A DNA stretch of 64,000 nt from Nodularia sp. NIES-3585 (GCF_002218065.1 NZ_BDUB01000001.1:1127567-1191566); one strand, 5' to 3'. Positions 9,132 through 19,009 are shown, numbered from the stretch's first letter. A program made the numbers and translations. The notes: generated from the sequence alone by a model not told the origin.

Positions 9132-10722
9132 GAGTAAATTCCGAATTTTTTACCCATTTGATCAAGGCTTGAGTTAAGCCATCTAAAGTATATTCTTCAG
9201 CTTCAATATTCACGCGCCCGAATAAAGTATGGCAAGTTTTCGAGGTTTCGGGACCGATAGAAGCAATACAAATTTTTTCTAAGGCGTAAGTGATATCAGA
9301 GTTACAATCAAATACCTGTTCTATGAGTTGACAGAAAAATTTTACAGTTTTAGAACTAGCAAAAGTAATTATATCGATAGTGCGATTTTGTAGAGCAAAC
9401 TTTGCAGATTCTGGTATATTACTAGGACAACGAGATTGATATGCAGCTACTTCTATAACCACTGCACCTTGAGCAGTTAATTCTTTCACTAAAACTTCTC
9501 GTCCACCACTTTCCACTCTGGGAAATAACACCTTTTTACTCTGTAGTGCTTCGGGGAAATTTGCCACTAAAGAATCAGCAACAAAATTAGGGGGAATAAA
9601 ATCAGGTTGAAGACAGAATTGGCTGAGACTTGCGGCGGTTTTTTCCCCAACTACGGCAATTTTAACCCCAGATAAAGCCCGAACATCTTTACCTTGGGCG
9701 AATAAGCGCTCAAAAAAATAATTTACACCATTGGTAGAAGTCAGAATTAACCAGTCAAAATCAGCTAAATCAGCGATCGCTTGATCCAAAGCATTCCAAC
9801 TCAAAGGCGGGACAATTTCTAAAGTTGGCATTTCAATCACAGTCGCACCCGATGCGGTGAGGCGATCGCTAAATTGGCTTGATTGTCCAGAGGAACGTGT
9901 CACCAAGATAGTTTTACCTGTGAGGGGAAGTTGGCCAGATGAAGAAAAATTGCTTAACATAGTTGGAGTGTGAGAAACTTTATCTAAGGATATTTTCTCA
10001 GATTGTAAGTAATTGCATAACCTCACAACTTCGCCAATCACAATTACCACTGGAGATAGAGAAACGCCGCTTGTTTGTTCCAGAATATTATCTAATTCGG
10101 CTGTCCAAATTTGTTGATTGGGAGTTCCCGCCCAACGAATAATTGCAATAGCTGTAGAAAGCGATCGCCCGTGCCTGACTAATTGGTGTATAATCTCTGG
10201 CAGATGCCGCCCACCCATCAAGATTACTAAGGTGTCTAACCGAGATAATCCATCCCAATCTAAAGCATCTGGTTCATGGGCTGTCAACACTGCAAAACAA
10301 CGACTCAGAACAGGATCTGTCAAAGGAATCCCAGCCATTAATGGAGCCGCAAGAGCCGAAGAAACTCCCGGTACAACTTCAAACTCACAGCCAGATCCTT
10401 GCAAAGCTTGAATTTCCGCAGTACAGCGCCCAAAAATAAACGGATCACCTGATTTTAGCCGCACCACTTGTTTTCCTTCTAAACAGTGCTGCACAAGTAA
10501 CTGATTAATTTCCCCTTGTGATGTACTAGGTTTACCACCACGTTTACCAACATCTAGCCGTAGACAATTAGGTGATACACACTCTAACAATTGCTGGTCT
10601 ACTAGAGCATCATAGATTAATACCTGAGCTTTGCCTAATAGACTGTAAGCTTTCAAAGTCAGATATGCCACATTTCCAGGGCCAGCACCGACAAGATAAA
10701 CTTTGCCCTTTTGTTCAGTCAT
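9124..10722 (-). CDS. cobA-hemD: Fused uroporphyrinogen-III C-methyltransferase / uroporphyrinogen-III synthase
   Basis: 532 aa from the ATG at 10722 (MTEQKGKVYLVGAGPGN). An upstream in-frame ATG would add 56 residues unlike the family. N-terminal half: SUMT with GAGPGN, the RLKSGDPFIFGR motif and the PLTDPVLS segment; it methylates uroporphyrinogen III to precorrin-2, the siroheme/cobalamin branch. C-terminal about 260 residues: HemD, which closes and isomerises hydroxymethylbilane, seen as ILVTRSSGQ and the LTSTNGVNYFFERL and FASSKTVKFF motifs. The fusion places formation of the branch-point intermediate and its diversion in one polypeptide. It is followed immediately by coaE. Confidence 0.93.
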   Translation of the reverse strand: MTEQKGKVYLVGAGPGNVAYLTLKAYSLLGKAQVLIYDALVDQQLLECVSPNCLRLDVGKRGGKPSTSQGEINQLLVQHCLEGKQVVRLKSGDPFIFGRCTAEIQALQGSGCEFEVVPGVSSALAAPLMAGIPLTDPVLSRCFAVLTAHEPDALDWDGLSRLDTLVILMGGRHLPEIIHQLVRHGRSLSTAIAIIRWAGTPNQQIWTAELDNILEQTSGVSLSPVVIVIGEVVRLCNYLQSEKISLDKVSHTPTMLSNFSSSGQLPLTGKTILVTRSSGQSSQFSDRLTASGATVIEMPTLEIVPPLSWNALDQAIADLADFDWLILTSTNGVNYFFERLFAQGKDVRALSGVKIAVVGEKTAASLSQFCLQPDFIPPNFVADSLVANFPEALQSKKVLFPRVESGGREVLVKELTAQGAVVIEVAAYQSRCPSNIPESAKFALQNRTIDIITFASSKTVKFFCQLIEQVFDCNSDITYALEKICIASIGPETSKTCHTLFGRVNIEAEEYTLDGLTQALIKWVKNSEFTHE

Positions 10723-11129
10723 AAGTAAAATAACCCCACCCCCAACCCCCTGCGGTGCAAGAGAGGAGGGGGCTATGAAATAGCTTATATGATTAGTAAT
10801 CATACCATAAAAACCCCCACACAAAATGTTTAAATCAAGACTTTGCGTAACTTTGCGTGTACTCAGCGACCTCTGCGTTAAAAACTCCATTCTATGCTTT
10901 TCATTACGAAAATCTTGTTAGAGAAACAAGACATATATGATGAAATTAAAGATTTGATATAGCCCGAAATATAGTAGATTTTTTGAGTTAGAAAAAACAC
11001 CATTAAACAGCAATAATTAATACAAGTTTAAATTAGCAAAATAGCATCTTCATTACAACTTTAAAAATAGATATCAGCGAAAATGAGTGCAGAAAAAGAA
11101 TACTAAAAATTTGCGCTCGGAGACGAAGC
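10723..11129. other. Divergent promoter region between cobA-hemD and flv3
   Basis: 407 nt. The left part holds a short segment of CTTTGCGT-type repeat (10845-10885), and the right part is AT-rich leader for flv3. I see no gene. GGAGACGAAGC in front of the flv3 ATG contains a usable Shine-Dalgarno. Confidence 0.5.
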
Positions 11130-12848
11130 ATGGTAACGGTCGCAGAGAACGTACAGCATCGATTAACTATACAGACTGTAGAAATTGCCCCTAACACAAC
11201 GGCCATTCGCTCTCTTGATTGGGATCGCGATCGCTTCGATATTGAATTTGGACTGCAAAACGGTACAACATACAATTCATATCTAATTAGGGGTGAACAG
11301 ACCATTTTGATCGATACTTCCCACCAGAAGTTTCGACAACTATATTTAGATACACTCAAAGGACTTGTTAACCCCAAGACAATTGATTACATAATCGTTA
11401 GTCACACAGAACCAGACCATAGCGGCTTAGTCGAAGATGTATTACAGTTAGCACCAAGAGCCACTGTATTAGCTTCAAAAATTGCCCTCCAGTTTTTGGA
11501 AGGTTTAGTACACGATCCCTTTTCCAAGCGGATTGTCAAAAGTGGCGATCGCATCGACATTGGCAAAGGACACGAAATCGAATTCGTCAGTGCGCCTAAC
11601 CTCCACTGGCCAGACACAATCTTCAGCTTCGACCGCAAAACCCAAACCCTCTTCACCTGCGATGCCTTTGGGATGCACTTTTGTGACGATCGCACCTTTG
11701 ACGAAGACTTAGAAGCGATTGAAGCCGATTTTAGATTTTACTATGACTGCCTCATGGGGCCAAATGCTCGTTCTCTGCTGAACGCCATGAAGAGAATGGG
11801 CGACTTGGGCAAAATTAACATGATCGCCAACGGTCACGGTCCCCTACTGTACCATCACTTAGACTTGTTAAAAGATTGGTACCACAATTGGAGTCAAAGA
11901 CAAGCCAAGACAGAAACCACCGTCGGCTTGTTTTATGTTTCCGAGTATGGCTATAGCGATCAATTAGGTTTAGCGATCGCCGAAGGTATCCAAAAAACCG
12001 GAGTCGGCATCGAAGTCATTGACATCAGCACAGCCGAACTGCAAGACATCCAAGAACTAGCAGGTAGAGCCACCGGCGTGATTATTGGAATGCCTCCATC
12101 TAGTGCTGTGGCAGCGCAAGCTGGCATTAGTTCCTTATTATCCGTCGTCAAAAACAAGCAAATGGTGGGCTTGTTTGAATGTTACGGCGGTGATGACGAA
12201 CCCATTGATACCCTGCGGAGAAAGTTTATTGACTTGGGTGTAAAAGAAGCCTTCCCCGCCATTCGGATTAAAGAAGCTCCCACAGCAGCGACATTCCAAA
12301 TGTGCCAAGAAGCCGGTACAGACTTGGGACAATTGCTGATGCGCGAACGTAACATCAAGCAAATCAAGTCTCTAGATGTCAACTTGGAAAAAGCCCTGGG
12401 ACGGATTAGCAACGGACTGTACATTGTCACCACCAAAAAAGGTGAGATCAGCAGTGCCATGTTGGCTTCCTGGGTAGCACAAGCCAGTTTGCAACCTTTA
12501 GGATTCACAATCGCCGTCGCCAAAGACCGTGCTATTGATTCGTTGATGCAAATAGGCGATCGCTTCGTCCTCAACGTCCTCGAAGAAGGAAATTATCAAG
12601 AACTGAAAAAGCACTTTCTCAAGCGCTTACATCCCGGTGCTGACAGATTTGCGGGAGTCAAAACCCAAACCGCCAAAAACGGTTCTCCCATTCTCACCGA
12701 TGCTCTCGCATACATGGAATGTGAAATCCAAAGCAGCATCGAGTGCAGCGACCACTGGCTTTTATACTGCACCGTTGCCGAAGGTCGGGTTTCTAAATCT
12801 GATGCCCTGACAGCAGTTCGCCATCGCAAAGTAGGCAACTACTACTAA
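11130..12848 (+). CDS. flv3: Flavodiiron protein Flv3 (O2-reducing, class C)
   Basis: 572 aa, class C architecture: beta-lactamase-like diiron domain (1-250), flavodoxin domain (about 260-400, FYVSEYGYSDQLG) and C-terminal flavin reductase domain (about 425-570). The canonical diiron ligands are all present: H92, E94, D96, H97 (SHTEPDHSG), H159, D178, H236. Flv3 with Flv1 takes electrons from the photosystem I acceptor side to reduce O2 to water. The order flv3 then flv1, adjacent on one strand, matches the Anabaena flv3B-flv1B pair, the heterocyst-expressed paralogue, rather than the vegetative A pair; that assignment is inference. Confidence 0.9.
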   Translation: MVTVAENVQHRLTIQTVEIAPNTTAIRSLDWDRDRFDIEFGLQNGTTYNSYLIRGEQTILIDTSHQKFRQLYLDTLKGLVNPKTIDYIIVSHTEPDHSGLVEDVLQLAPRATVLASKIALQFLEGLVHDPFSKRIVKSGDRIDIGKGHEIEFVSAPNLHWPDTIFSFDRKTQTLFTCDAFGMHFCDDRTFDEDLEAIEADFRFYYDCLMGPNARSLLNAMKRMGDLGKINMIANGHGPLLYHHLDLLKDWYHNWSQRQAKTETTVGLFYVSEYGYSDQLGLAIAEGIQKTGVGIEVIDISTAELQDIQELAGRATGVIIGMPPSSAVAAQAGISSLLSVVKNKQMVGLFECYGGDDEPIDTLRRKFIDLGVKEAFPAIRIKEAPTAATFQMCQEAGTDLGQLLMRERNIKQIKSLDVNLEKALGRISNGLYIVTTKKGEISSAMLASWVAQASLQPLGFTIAVAKDRAIDSLMQIGDRFVLNVLEEGNYQELKKHFLKRLHPGADRFAGVKTQTAKNGSPILTDALAYMECEIQSSIECSDHWLLYCTVAEGRVSKSDALTAVRHRKVGNYY

Positions 12849-12888
12849 TGGGGAGTGGGGAGTAGGGAGTGGGGAATAGGGAATCGGG
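12849..12888. repeat. Heptameric STRR array
   Basis: AGTGGGG/AGTAGGG/AATAGGG units start directly after the flv3 stop codon. Confidence 0.85.
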
Positions 12889-13050
12889 ATTGAGAAGTTT
12901 CTTCCCCCCTGTACCCCTGCTTCTTCCCTCCATCTCCACACTCCCTTATTTCCATGAAAGCTTTTTTGAATCGCTTCCTGAAATTTCCTAAAAACCGACG
13001 CACCTGCTACCCGGTTTTTCCCTGTTTTTTCCACACTTAACCAAAAATCT

Positions 13051-14763
13051 ATGAGCAATTCCAAACCCCGTGACGTACAAGTTCTCCCCATCGCTACAAA
13101 CACGAAATTTATTAGAGCGCGTAGTTGGTCACGCCTGCGGTTTGAAATTGAATACGCACGAGAAAGAGGTACTACCTCCAATTGTTATTTAATTGAAGGC
13201 GATAAAACCGCAATTATTGGCCCACCTGCTGAAACCTTCACCGAAATTTATCTCGACGCATTACAGCAAACCATCAACTTGAAACAGTTGGATTATGTGA
13301 TTTTGGGTCATTTTAGCCCCAACCGCGTGCCAACTCTCAAGGCAATTATCGAATTAGCACCGCAGGTGACTTTTGTTTGTTCTCTCCCTAGTGCGGCTCA
13401 CTTGCGTCATGCTTTCCCCGATAACGCATTAGAAATTTTAGTCATGCGGGGGAAAGAAACTCTAGATTTAGGTAAGGGTCACGTTTTAAAATTCTTGCCG
13501 ATTCCCAGTCCTCGTTGGCCAGAAGGACTTTGTACCTACGACCAGCAAACCCAAATTCTCTACACAGATAAGCTATTTGGCTCTCATATCTGTGGCGATG
13601 ATGTGTTTGATGACAACTCGGAAGCATTAAAAGAAGACCAGCATTACTACTACAACTGTCTGATGGCTCCCCAAGCTCAACACGTAGAATCAGCTTTGGA
13701 GAAAATCTCAGATTTGCAGGTGAGAATGTATGCTCCTGGTCATGGGCCATTGGTACGGACTGGCTTAATGGAACTTACCAAAGCTTACGCAGAATGGAGC
13801 AATGCTCAAAAGGATCGGGAGATATCTGTGGCTCTACTTTATGCCTCAGCTTATGGAAATACTGCCATCCTCGCCCAGGCCATGGCTTTGGGATTGACTA
13901 AAGGTGGGGTGGCGGTGCATTCGATTAACTGCGAATTTGCCACCCCTGATGAAATCAACGCTGCAATTCAAAAGTGTGATGGCTTTGTGATTGGTTCTCC
14001 CACTATCGGCGGTCATGCTCCGACTCCTATTCATACTGCTTTGGGAATCGTATTAACAGTTGGTGATAGTAACAAACTCGCAGGGGTTTTTGGTTCTTAC
14101 GGCTGGAGTGGCGAAGCATTTGATTTAATTGAAGGTAAACTGCGGGATGCTGGTTATCGTTTTGGATTTGATACTCTCAGAGTCAAGTTTAAACCTGACG
14201 ATGTAACGCTCAAGTACTGTGAAGAAGTTGGTACAGATTTTGCCCAAACTTTGAGAAAGGCGAAAAAAGTCCGCTTACCACAACAATCTGCTACGCCGAT
14301 GGAACAAGCTGTGGGTCGGATTGTTGGTTCAGTTTGTGTAGTTTCAGCTAAACAGGGTGATGTCTCTACGGGGATGCTAGGCTCTTGGGTGTCTCAAGCT
14401 ACCTTTAATCCCCCTGGCCTGACTGTGGCGATCGCCAAAGACCGAGCTATAGAATCTTTAATGTATCCAGGTAGTAAATTTGCTTTGAATATTCTAGAAG
14501 AAGGTAATCATTTAGAGTACACAAAACATTTCCGCAAAAATTTTGCTCCTGGAGAAGACAGATTTACCAGCTTTAGCACCACAGTTGCAGATAATGGCTG
14601 TACAATTCTCACCGATGCGATCGCTTATGTGGAATGCTCAGTCAACCAACGCATGGAATGTGGCGATCATTGGGTAATTTATGCCACTGTTGAGAACGGT
14701 AAATTAATCAAACCTGATGCTGTTACGGCCATGAACCATCGTAAAACAGGCACTCACTATTAG
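13051..14763 (+). CDS. flv1: Flavodiiron protein Flv1 (class C, non-canonical diiron site)
   Basis: 570 aa with the same three-domain layout as Flv3. The diiron site is degenerate: the H-x-E-x-D-H signature reads H87-F-S-P-N-R92, and the later His and Asp are Arg and Lys (PSPRWPE, TDKLFGSH). This substitution pattern is typical of Flv1 and Flv2. The flavodoxin (about 258-400) and flavin-reductase domains look intact. It works with Flv3 as an electron-routing partner for O2 photoreduction. The gene is 202 nt downstream of flv3 with a heptamer array between. Confidence 0.9.
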   Translation: MSNSKPRDVQVLPIATNTKFIRARSWSRLRFEIEYARERGTTSNCYLIEGDKTAIIGPPAETFTEIYLDALQQTINLKQLDYVILGHFSPNRVPTLKAIIELAPQVTFVCSLPSAAHLRHAFPDNALEILVMRGKETLDLGKGHVLKFLPIPSPRWPEGLCTYDQQTQILYTDKLFGSHICGDDVFDDNSEALKEDQHYYYNCLMAPQAQHVESALEKISDLQVRMYAPGHGPLVRTGLMELTKAYAEWSNAQKDREISVALLYASAYGNTAILAQAMALGLTKGGVAVHSINCEFATPDEINAAIQKCDGFVIGSPTIGGHAPTPIHTALGIVLTVGDSNKLAGVFGSYGWSGEAFDLIEGKLRDAGYRFGFDTLRVKFKPDDVTLKYCEEVGTDFAQTLRKAKKVRLPQQSATPMEQAVGRIVGSVCVVSAKQGDVSTGMLGSWVSQATFNPPGLTVAIAKDRAIESLMYPGSKFALNILEEGNHLEYTKHFRKNFAPGEDRFTSFSTTVADNGCTILTDAIAYVECSVNQRMECGDHWVIYATVENGKLIKPDAVTAMNHRKTGTHY

Positions 14764-14791
14764 AAGATTAACAGATTAATCTATACAATCA

Positions 14792-14832
14792 GGCTCCTGT
14801 CGTAGTTTCAAATTTGGCGGGAGCCGTCTTTT
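14792..14832 (+). terminator. Probable rho-independent terminator after flv1
   Basis: GGCTCCTG at 14792 pairs with CGGGAGCC (about 14818-14825) across a loop of about 18 nt, followed by GTCTTTTG. It lies 29 nt past the flv1 stop. Confidence 0.55.
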
Positions 14833-15064
14833 GCATTTAATATAACCTTGCCAAAAAATTACTTTGTAGACTACAGTAGGAACTTTTATCGTCATGCTCA
14901 GTCTAGCAAACCTGACAGAAATAGTTAAGTAAGATTCAGCAATTGCCACCAAGACAATTGAATATGTATCATGTCATCTTAAACTAGAGAATCAGTATCT
15001 GGCAGTTCTCACACAACCTGCCAAATATCCTGCCGCAACGCTTTTATACTATTTTGTTCCTCTT

Positions 15065-15244
15065 ATGTCCGCACAACACAACAAGATTAAATTTCCTTTT
15101 TGGCAGTATCTGAACCAACCCTTATTTAGTCGCGATTCTAAATTAGAATTAAATCCTCGTCGTTTTGCCTATAGCTGGCGCATTGGACTTCTGGAACGGT
15201 GCTTAAATAAAGAATGTGATGCTAAGGGGCCTCAACAGCATTAA
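15065..15244 (+). CDS. Small basic protein of unknown function (59 aa)
   Basis: ATG at 15065 to TAA at 15244. The product begins MSAQHNKIKFPFWQYLNQP and contains LNPRRFAYSWRIGLLERCLNKEC; it is rich in aromatic residues and has two Cys near the end. I do not recognise a named family, but codon use looks like its neighbours and the frame is clean. It stands alone between flv1 and the 84-aa gene. Treat it as a conserved-hypothetical candidate. Confidence 0.5.
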   Translation: MSAQHNKIKFPFWQYLNQPLFSRDSKLELNPRRFAYSWRIGLLERCLNKECDAKGPQQH

Positions 15245-15543
15245 TTCACGTTGCGGTAATCAACTTAAAAAACCACGAACCTAGAGACATGATGTATAAA
15301 TGTATGTTTCTAGGTTGAAATTATGTGCGCTAGTATTTGAATCTCAAACAGTTCGGTGATTTTTTAGGGAACTGGTAAAACTGAAGGCCGTCTAGAGTCA
15401 AAGTAAACGCCAAAAGTGAGGAGTGATGCGTGATTAATTAAAATTATGCCAAAAAGCAACTCTTGCTCCCGTATGCTTACCCTTTTCATTCTGGCGTTAG
15501 GTGGTTGACAATGAGTTGGATATGTTTTTAACAATTCAACTTT
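15245..15543. other. Intergenic, no gene seen
   Basis: About 300 nt between two small ORFs. No convincing coding frame or RNA structure is apparent; it presumably holds the promoter for the 84-aa/mltA pair. Confidence 0.4.
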
Positions 15544-15798
15544 ATGCCTAGAACACCAGATGAATTTGCCGTACACCTTTTACTCGAAGGCGGTCACCGG
15601 GAAGAAGTCCGTTTTCCCACTTTTCAAGATTTTCAAAAGTGGTACAACAGTTCGCTCATGCCTAAGTTTGATTCTAATGAATTAATTAACGTTCCAATCA
15701 AGAACATTCAGCAGGAGTACTTAGTAGTACGTCCAAGCCGGATTTTGGCAATCCGGGTAGAACCTGTTTTTAGCTCTAGTGTTGAAAGATTCAACTAA
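15544..15798 (+). CDS. Conserved cyanobacterial small protein (84 aa)
   Basis: Begins MPRTPDEFAVHLLLEGGH, with an FPTFQDFQKWYNSSL segment and a C-terminal strand-rich RPSRILAIRVEPVF. It has no signal peptide and no membrane helix. It is separated from mltA by only 3 nt, so the two are almost certainly co-transcribed and possibly coupled. I do not know its function. Confidence 0.75.
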   Translation: MPRTPDEFAVHLLLEGGHREEVRFPTFQDFQKWYNSSLMPKFDSNELINVPIKNIQQEYLVVRPSRILAIRVEPVFSSSVERFN

Positions 15799-15801
15799 AT
15801 C

Positions 15802-17061
15802 ATGAGAAAAAGCCTTGCTTTGGTTTCCCTGAGTTTGGGAATTACCTTTATCAATACTATCTGGTCAGCTGTGGCTCAGGTGACTATCCCGTTACCAGTA
15901 CCAGCCAAACCTCAGATACAGCAGCCAGTCCAGCCCAGGACTCCTAATATCCAGCCGCGAGTACCGCTTAAACCCCTCAATCTGGGAAACAATTGTACTC
16001 CCAGACACGCTTGCTTAGGTTGGGATGAACAACTTTGGGGTCAAGGGGGTAACTCTGGCGATCGCCAGGCTTTGTTAACTGCTATTGACCATAGTTTGAG
16101 TTATTTGTCAAGAAATAGTGTGATCGAAGCCTATAAGAAGTATCCAGTTAAGGGAATTACCCATAATCGCGTGCGTCGGAGTTTAATCCGTTTTCGTCAA
16201 CTAGTGGTTAATTCTAAATCTCCAGCCGAACTGCAAGCCGCTGTCCGTCGCGAGTTTACCTTTTATAAGTCTGTGGGCAATGATGGCCAGGGGACTGTGA
16301 AGTTTACTGCTTACTTTGAACCTATTTATACTGCTAGCCGTGTAAAAACGCAAGAATATAAATATCCCTTATATCGAAGACCACCAGATTTTGAACAATG
16401 GGCTAAACCTCACCCCAAACGGGTTGATTTGGAAGGTCAAGACGGTTTACTAGGCGAGAGAAGCCAGTTAAGTGGTTTAGAAATGCTATGGTTCCGCGAT
16501 CGCTTCGATGCATACATGGTACATATCCAAGGTTCTGCCCAAATTCAGTTAACTGATGGTACCAAAACCTCTGTGGGCTTCGCCGGTGGCACAGATTACC
16601 CCTGGACTAGTATTGGCGGTCAATTATCTAAAGATGGTAAGTTGGCGGCAAATCAATTAAATATGCCGGGGATTATCAACTTCTTCCAAAGTTACCCCCA
16701 GGAAATGACTAATTATCTCCCTCGTTGGGAAAGATTTGTCTTCTTCCAAGAAAATGCCGGTAGACCAGCTACTGGTAGTATTAATGTCCCAGTCACAGCA
16801 GAGCGTTCCATTGCTACAGATAAGTCTCTCATGCCTCCGGGCGCACTAGCACTGGTTCATACTTCATTGCCATTTCCCGACAGCAATGGCCAGTTGGAGT
16901 ATCGGACTGTGAGCCGCTTTGTACTCGATCAGGATACAGGAAGCGCCATCAAAGGGCCGGGAAGGGTCGATTATTTCATGGGTTCTGGCAAAGTAGCAGG
17001 CGATCGCGCTGGCGTTACAGGTGGTAACGGTTCACTGTACTATTTACTACTAAAAAAATAG
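15802..17061 (+). CDS. mltA: Membrane-bound lytic murein transglycosylase A (MltA)
   Basis: 419 aa. The N-terminal signal peptide (about 1-26, ending WSAVAQ) is followed by a Pro/Gln-rich linker (30-60), the MltA barrel domain (about 140-300; FTAYFEPIYTAS and MLWFRDRFDAYMVHIQGSAQIQL) and the C-terminal 3D domain (about 345-415; ALVHTSLP and GRVDYFMGSG with the conserved Asp residues). It cleaves peptidoglycan glycan strands to 1,6-anhydromuropeptides in the periplasm. No lipobox Cys is evident at the signal-peptide end, so the protein may be soluble in the periplasm rather than lipid-anchored. Confidence 0.92.
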   Translation: MRKSLALVSLSLGITFINTIWSAVAQVTIPLPVPAKPQIQQPVQPRTPNIQPRVPLKPLNLGNNCTPRHACLGWDEQLWGQGGNSGDRQALLTAIDHSLSYLSRNSVIEAYKKYPVKGITHNRVRRSLIRFRQLVVNSKSPAELQAAVRREFTFYKSVGNDGQGTVKFTAYFEPIYTASRVKTQEYKYPLYRRPPDFEQWAKPHPKRVDLEGQDGLLGERSQLSGLEMLWFRDRFDAYMVHIQGSAQIQLTDGTKTSVGFAGGTDYPWTSIGGQLSKDGKLAANQLNMPGIINFFQSYPQEMTNYLPRWERFVFFQENAGRPATGSINVPVTAERSIATDKSLMPPGALALVHTSLPFPDSNGQLEYRTVSRFVLDQDTGSAIKGPGRVDYFMGSGKVAGDRAGVTGGNGSLYYLLLKK

Positions 17062-17174
17062 TTGACGGGGAATGGGAAGAGGCAGAGGAACAGGAGGCAG
17101 GCAAGATGTAGGGAAAAAGAGGAAAGGTGATTAAGTACAGTCAATGAGTGCTATTTTGATTCATTTACTAGCCA

Positions 17175-17260
17175 CTACTCCCTACTCCCTACTCCCTACT
17201 CCCTACTCCCTACTCCCTACTCCCTACTCCCCACTCCCCACTCCCCACTCCCCACTCCCT
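17175..17260. repeat. Heptameric STRR array (CTACTCC/CCACTCC)
   Basis: About 12 heptamers, first CTACTCC then CCACTCC units, reaching into the stop codon of the minus-strand gene that ends at 17259. Confidence 0.9.
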
Positions 17261-18122
17261 AATAAGGGGGATAATCATCTTCATCAGCGTAAATATAAGA
17301 ATTAGAAACCCCAACTGCTGCCAATTTAGGCGCTTCTATTTTGATAGATTCCTTACCAAACTCTTTGTGTTCTTCAAAAGTCTTGCAGATCATAGCCGAC
17401 TCAACAGCATCTGAAGCAATGAGATATTCAGTTAAGGTGCCGACAGTGGGATGCTTGTAGTCCACTGTTGAAGCTACCATCACAGTATTTGGTTCAATTC
17501 CTCGTTCTTCAGACTCAATAATCGGGCAGAAAATTCCATGGGCGTGAAATAACGGACCTTTTGATGACACAGGTTGCTGACGATATACAGCGTAAGCTCT
17601 TTCTAATTCGGCGACGAATCCACTGATCACTCTTCCTTGTTGAAATTCGCAGTAAGTTTTGCTGAAACTTGCCCCGGCTGCGCCGTTAAGAGTTAATTGC
17701 AATGGAGAGTCGTGCAGAAACTTTTTATTTTCCCCTACTAAGTAAATTAGGTAGCGAGTAAAGGTTTTAAATTTAAGTTTGTCTGCTAAAAAAGCATCAT
17801 AATTTTCTTTAAGAGTCCCAAGTTTGTTACCAGTTTCCCGGTCTTTAACAGATAAAGGCCCCCGGCGGACTATAACTAACTTTGGAGTGCTGCTAATAAA
17901 AACTGTTTCCACCCCAGAGCTAAATTCATGCTCTACCTGTTGCCAATTTTCATCCGGCTTAAAACCTACAGCACTGGCATTATCCAATTTAATCGCCAAC
18001 CCGTGGGGCTGGATGCCATCTGTACCATAGCGGGGATTAATCATCTGACACCAGGGGATGATTTGAGAAGGAGGGGCGTTAAATTTATCGTCCTCAAAGT
18101 CGAAATTAGCAGATGCTTGCAT
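17259..18122 (-). CDS. Cyanobacterial conserved protein (DUF5895-like)
   Basis: 287 aa, soluble, no signal peptide. It resembles the cyanobacteria-specific proteins I know as DUF5895, with an IIPWCQMINPR segment near residue 22, a central GAAGASFSKTYCEF and an acidic tail ending YADEDDYPPY. Such an acidic C-terminal tail is reminiscent of single-stranded-DNA-binding proteins, but I would not assign that role. The stop codon overlaps a heptamer array. Confidence 0.6.
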   Translation of the reverse strand: MQASANFDFEDDKFNAPPSQIIPWCQMINPRYGTDGIQPHGLAIKLDNASAVGFKPDENWQQVEHEFSSGVETVFISSTPKLVIVRRGPLSVKDRETGNKLGTLKENYDAFLADKLKFKTFTRYLIYLVGENKKFLHDSPLQLTLNGAAGASFSKTYCEFQQGRVISGFVAELERAYAVYRQQPVSSKGPLFHAHGIFCPIIESEERGIEPNTVMVASTVDYKHPTVGTLTEYLIASDAVESAMICKTFEEHKEFGKESIKIEAPKLAAVGVSNSYIYADEDDYPPY

Positions 18123-18322
18123 CGTTTTAGACTATTAAAAGTGTTTAGCTAAACAAGTTGATCAGGATGGGGAATGAGTCGCGTGTTACTGCTGGGTAGT
18201 GCTGCTTTAGACCATATCCTATTCTAACCCCTCGTAGCTATTCAAACCAAAATTCTCTGGAAATTTAGAAATAAACCTTTCGGCTACTAAAATCCCAGGT
18301 GTTATTAAACAGTTAGTTAATT

Positions 18323-19009
18323 TTATAGCCGTTGTAGCAGACTTAAACCGTGGGTGTCAGTACCACAGGTATTAAATAGCTGATACTCATCGGCTAACTG
18401 TTGTACTTGTTGTGTTTCTAAAGCACTTGGTCTCCAGGGTTTGGGGTTATTGTAAGCGTAGAAAGCTTCCACACCGTCAATTCCACGTTCAGCGGCCGCT
18501 GGAATTAAGTCAACGTGCGATCGCTTATAACGAACTGGATGAGCTAAAACTGCCAATCCCCCGGCTTGCTGGATGGCAGCAATGACGTTATTTGCTTGAT
18601 AGTGTTTGCCTGTAGTTGGTTTTTTTTGCAAGTAGGGTTGGATGCTGGGATGTTCTGGCTCAAAGGCGTAAGCCAAAATGTGAACTTCAACATCCAAAAG
18701 GTTGGCATTAATTTCTACCCCAGTCCACAAGTAAGGAGTGTTTTCATCGGAATTTCTCCATTGCCAGTTTTTTAACCAAGCTTGGGCAGCTTGATACCCA
18801 GCAATATTATGGTGGTCTGTAATTGCCAATCCTTCTAACCCGATAGCGATCGCCTGTTCCATCAATGTACTTGGTTGCAACTTGCCATCTGAATGGACAG
18901 TATGCATATGAAAATTGAATAATTTTGGACAGCTTTGGGCATCAACCTTATGGAAGACTTGCCTGAGAATGTCTGCGTTCGTAGATGTCCGAGCAAAATT
19001 TACAACCAT
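18323..19009 (-). CDS. PHP-domain metal-dependent phosphoesterase
   Basis: 228 aa. PHP metal-binding motifs are in order: FHMHTVHSDG (about 33-42), ITDHHN (about 64-69), the EINA/VHILAYA pair, LAHPVRYKR (about 155) and GTDTHG near the C terminus. Relatives hydrolyse 3',5'-nucleotide bisphosphates or short oligonucleotides (TrpH/RNase AM type). It stands alone on the minus strand. Confidence 0.88.
   Translation of the reverse strand: MVVNFARTSTNADILRQVFHKVDAQSCPKLFNFHMHTVHSDGKLQPSTLMEQAIAIGLEGLAITDHHNIAGYQAAQAWLKNWQWRNSDENTPYLWTGVEINANLLDVEVHILAYAFEPEHPSIQPYLQKKPTTGKHYQANNVIAAIQQAGGLAVLAHPVRYKRSHVDLIPAAAERGIDGVEAFYAYNNPKPWRPSALETQQVQQLADEYQLFNTCGTDTHGLSLLQRL

Noticed and set aside
12596-13181. 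Minus-strand frames inside flv3/flv1 and similar antisense frames elsewhere
   Set aside because: They lie opposite well-identified genes, have no family motifs and reflect codon bias of the true strand.
15364-15576. 70-aa minus-strand ORF overlapping the 84-aa gene
   Set aside because: It overlaps the start of the well-supported 84-aa gene antisense and has no recognisable domain.
17175-17260. Regular short repeats as a CRISPR array
   Set aside because: Units are 7 bp with no spacers; these are heptameric STRRs, as at 1-66, 471-521 and 37727-37824.
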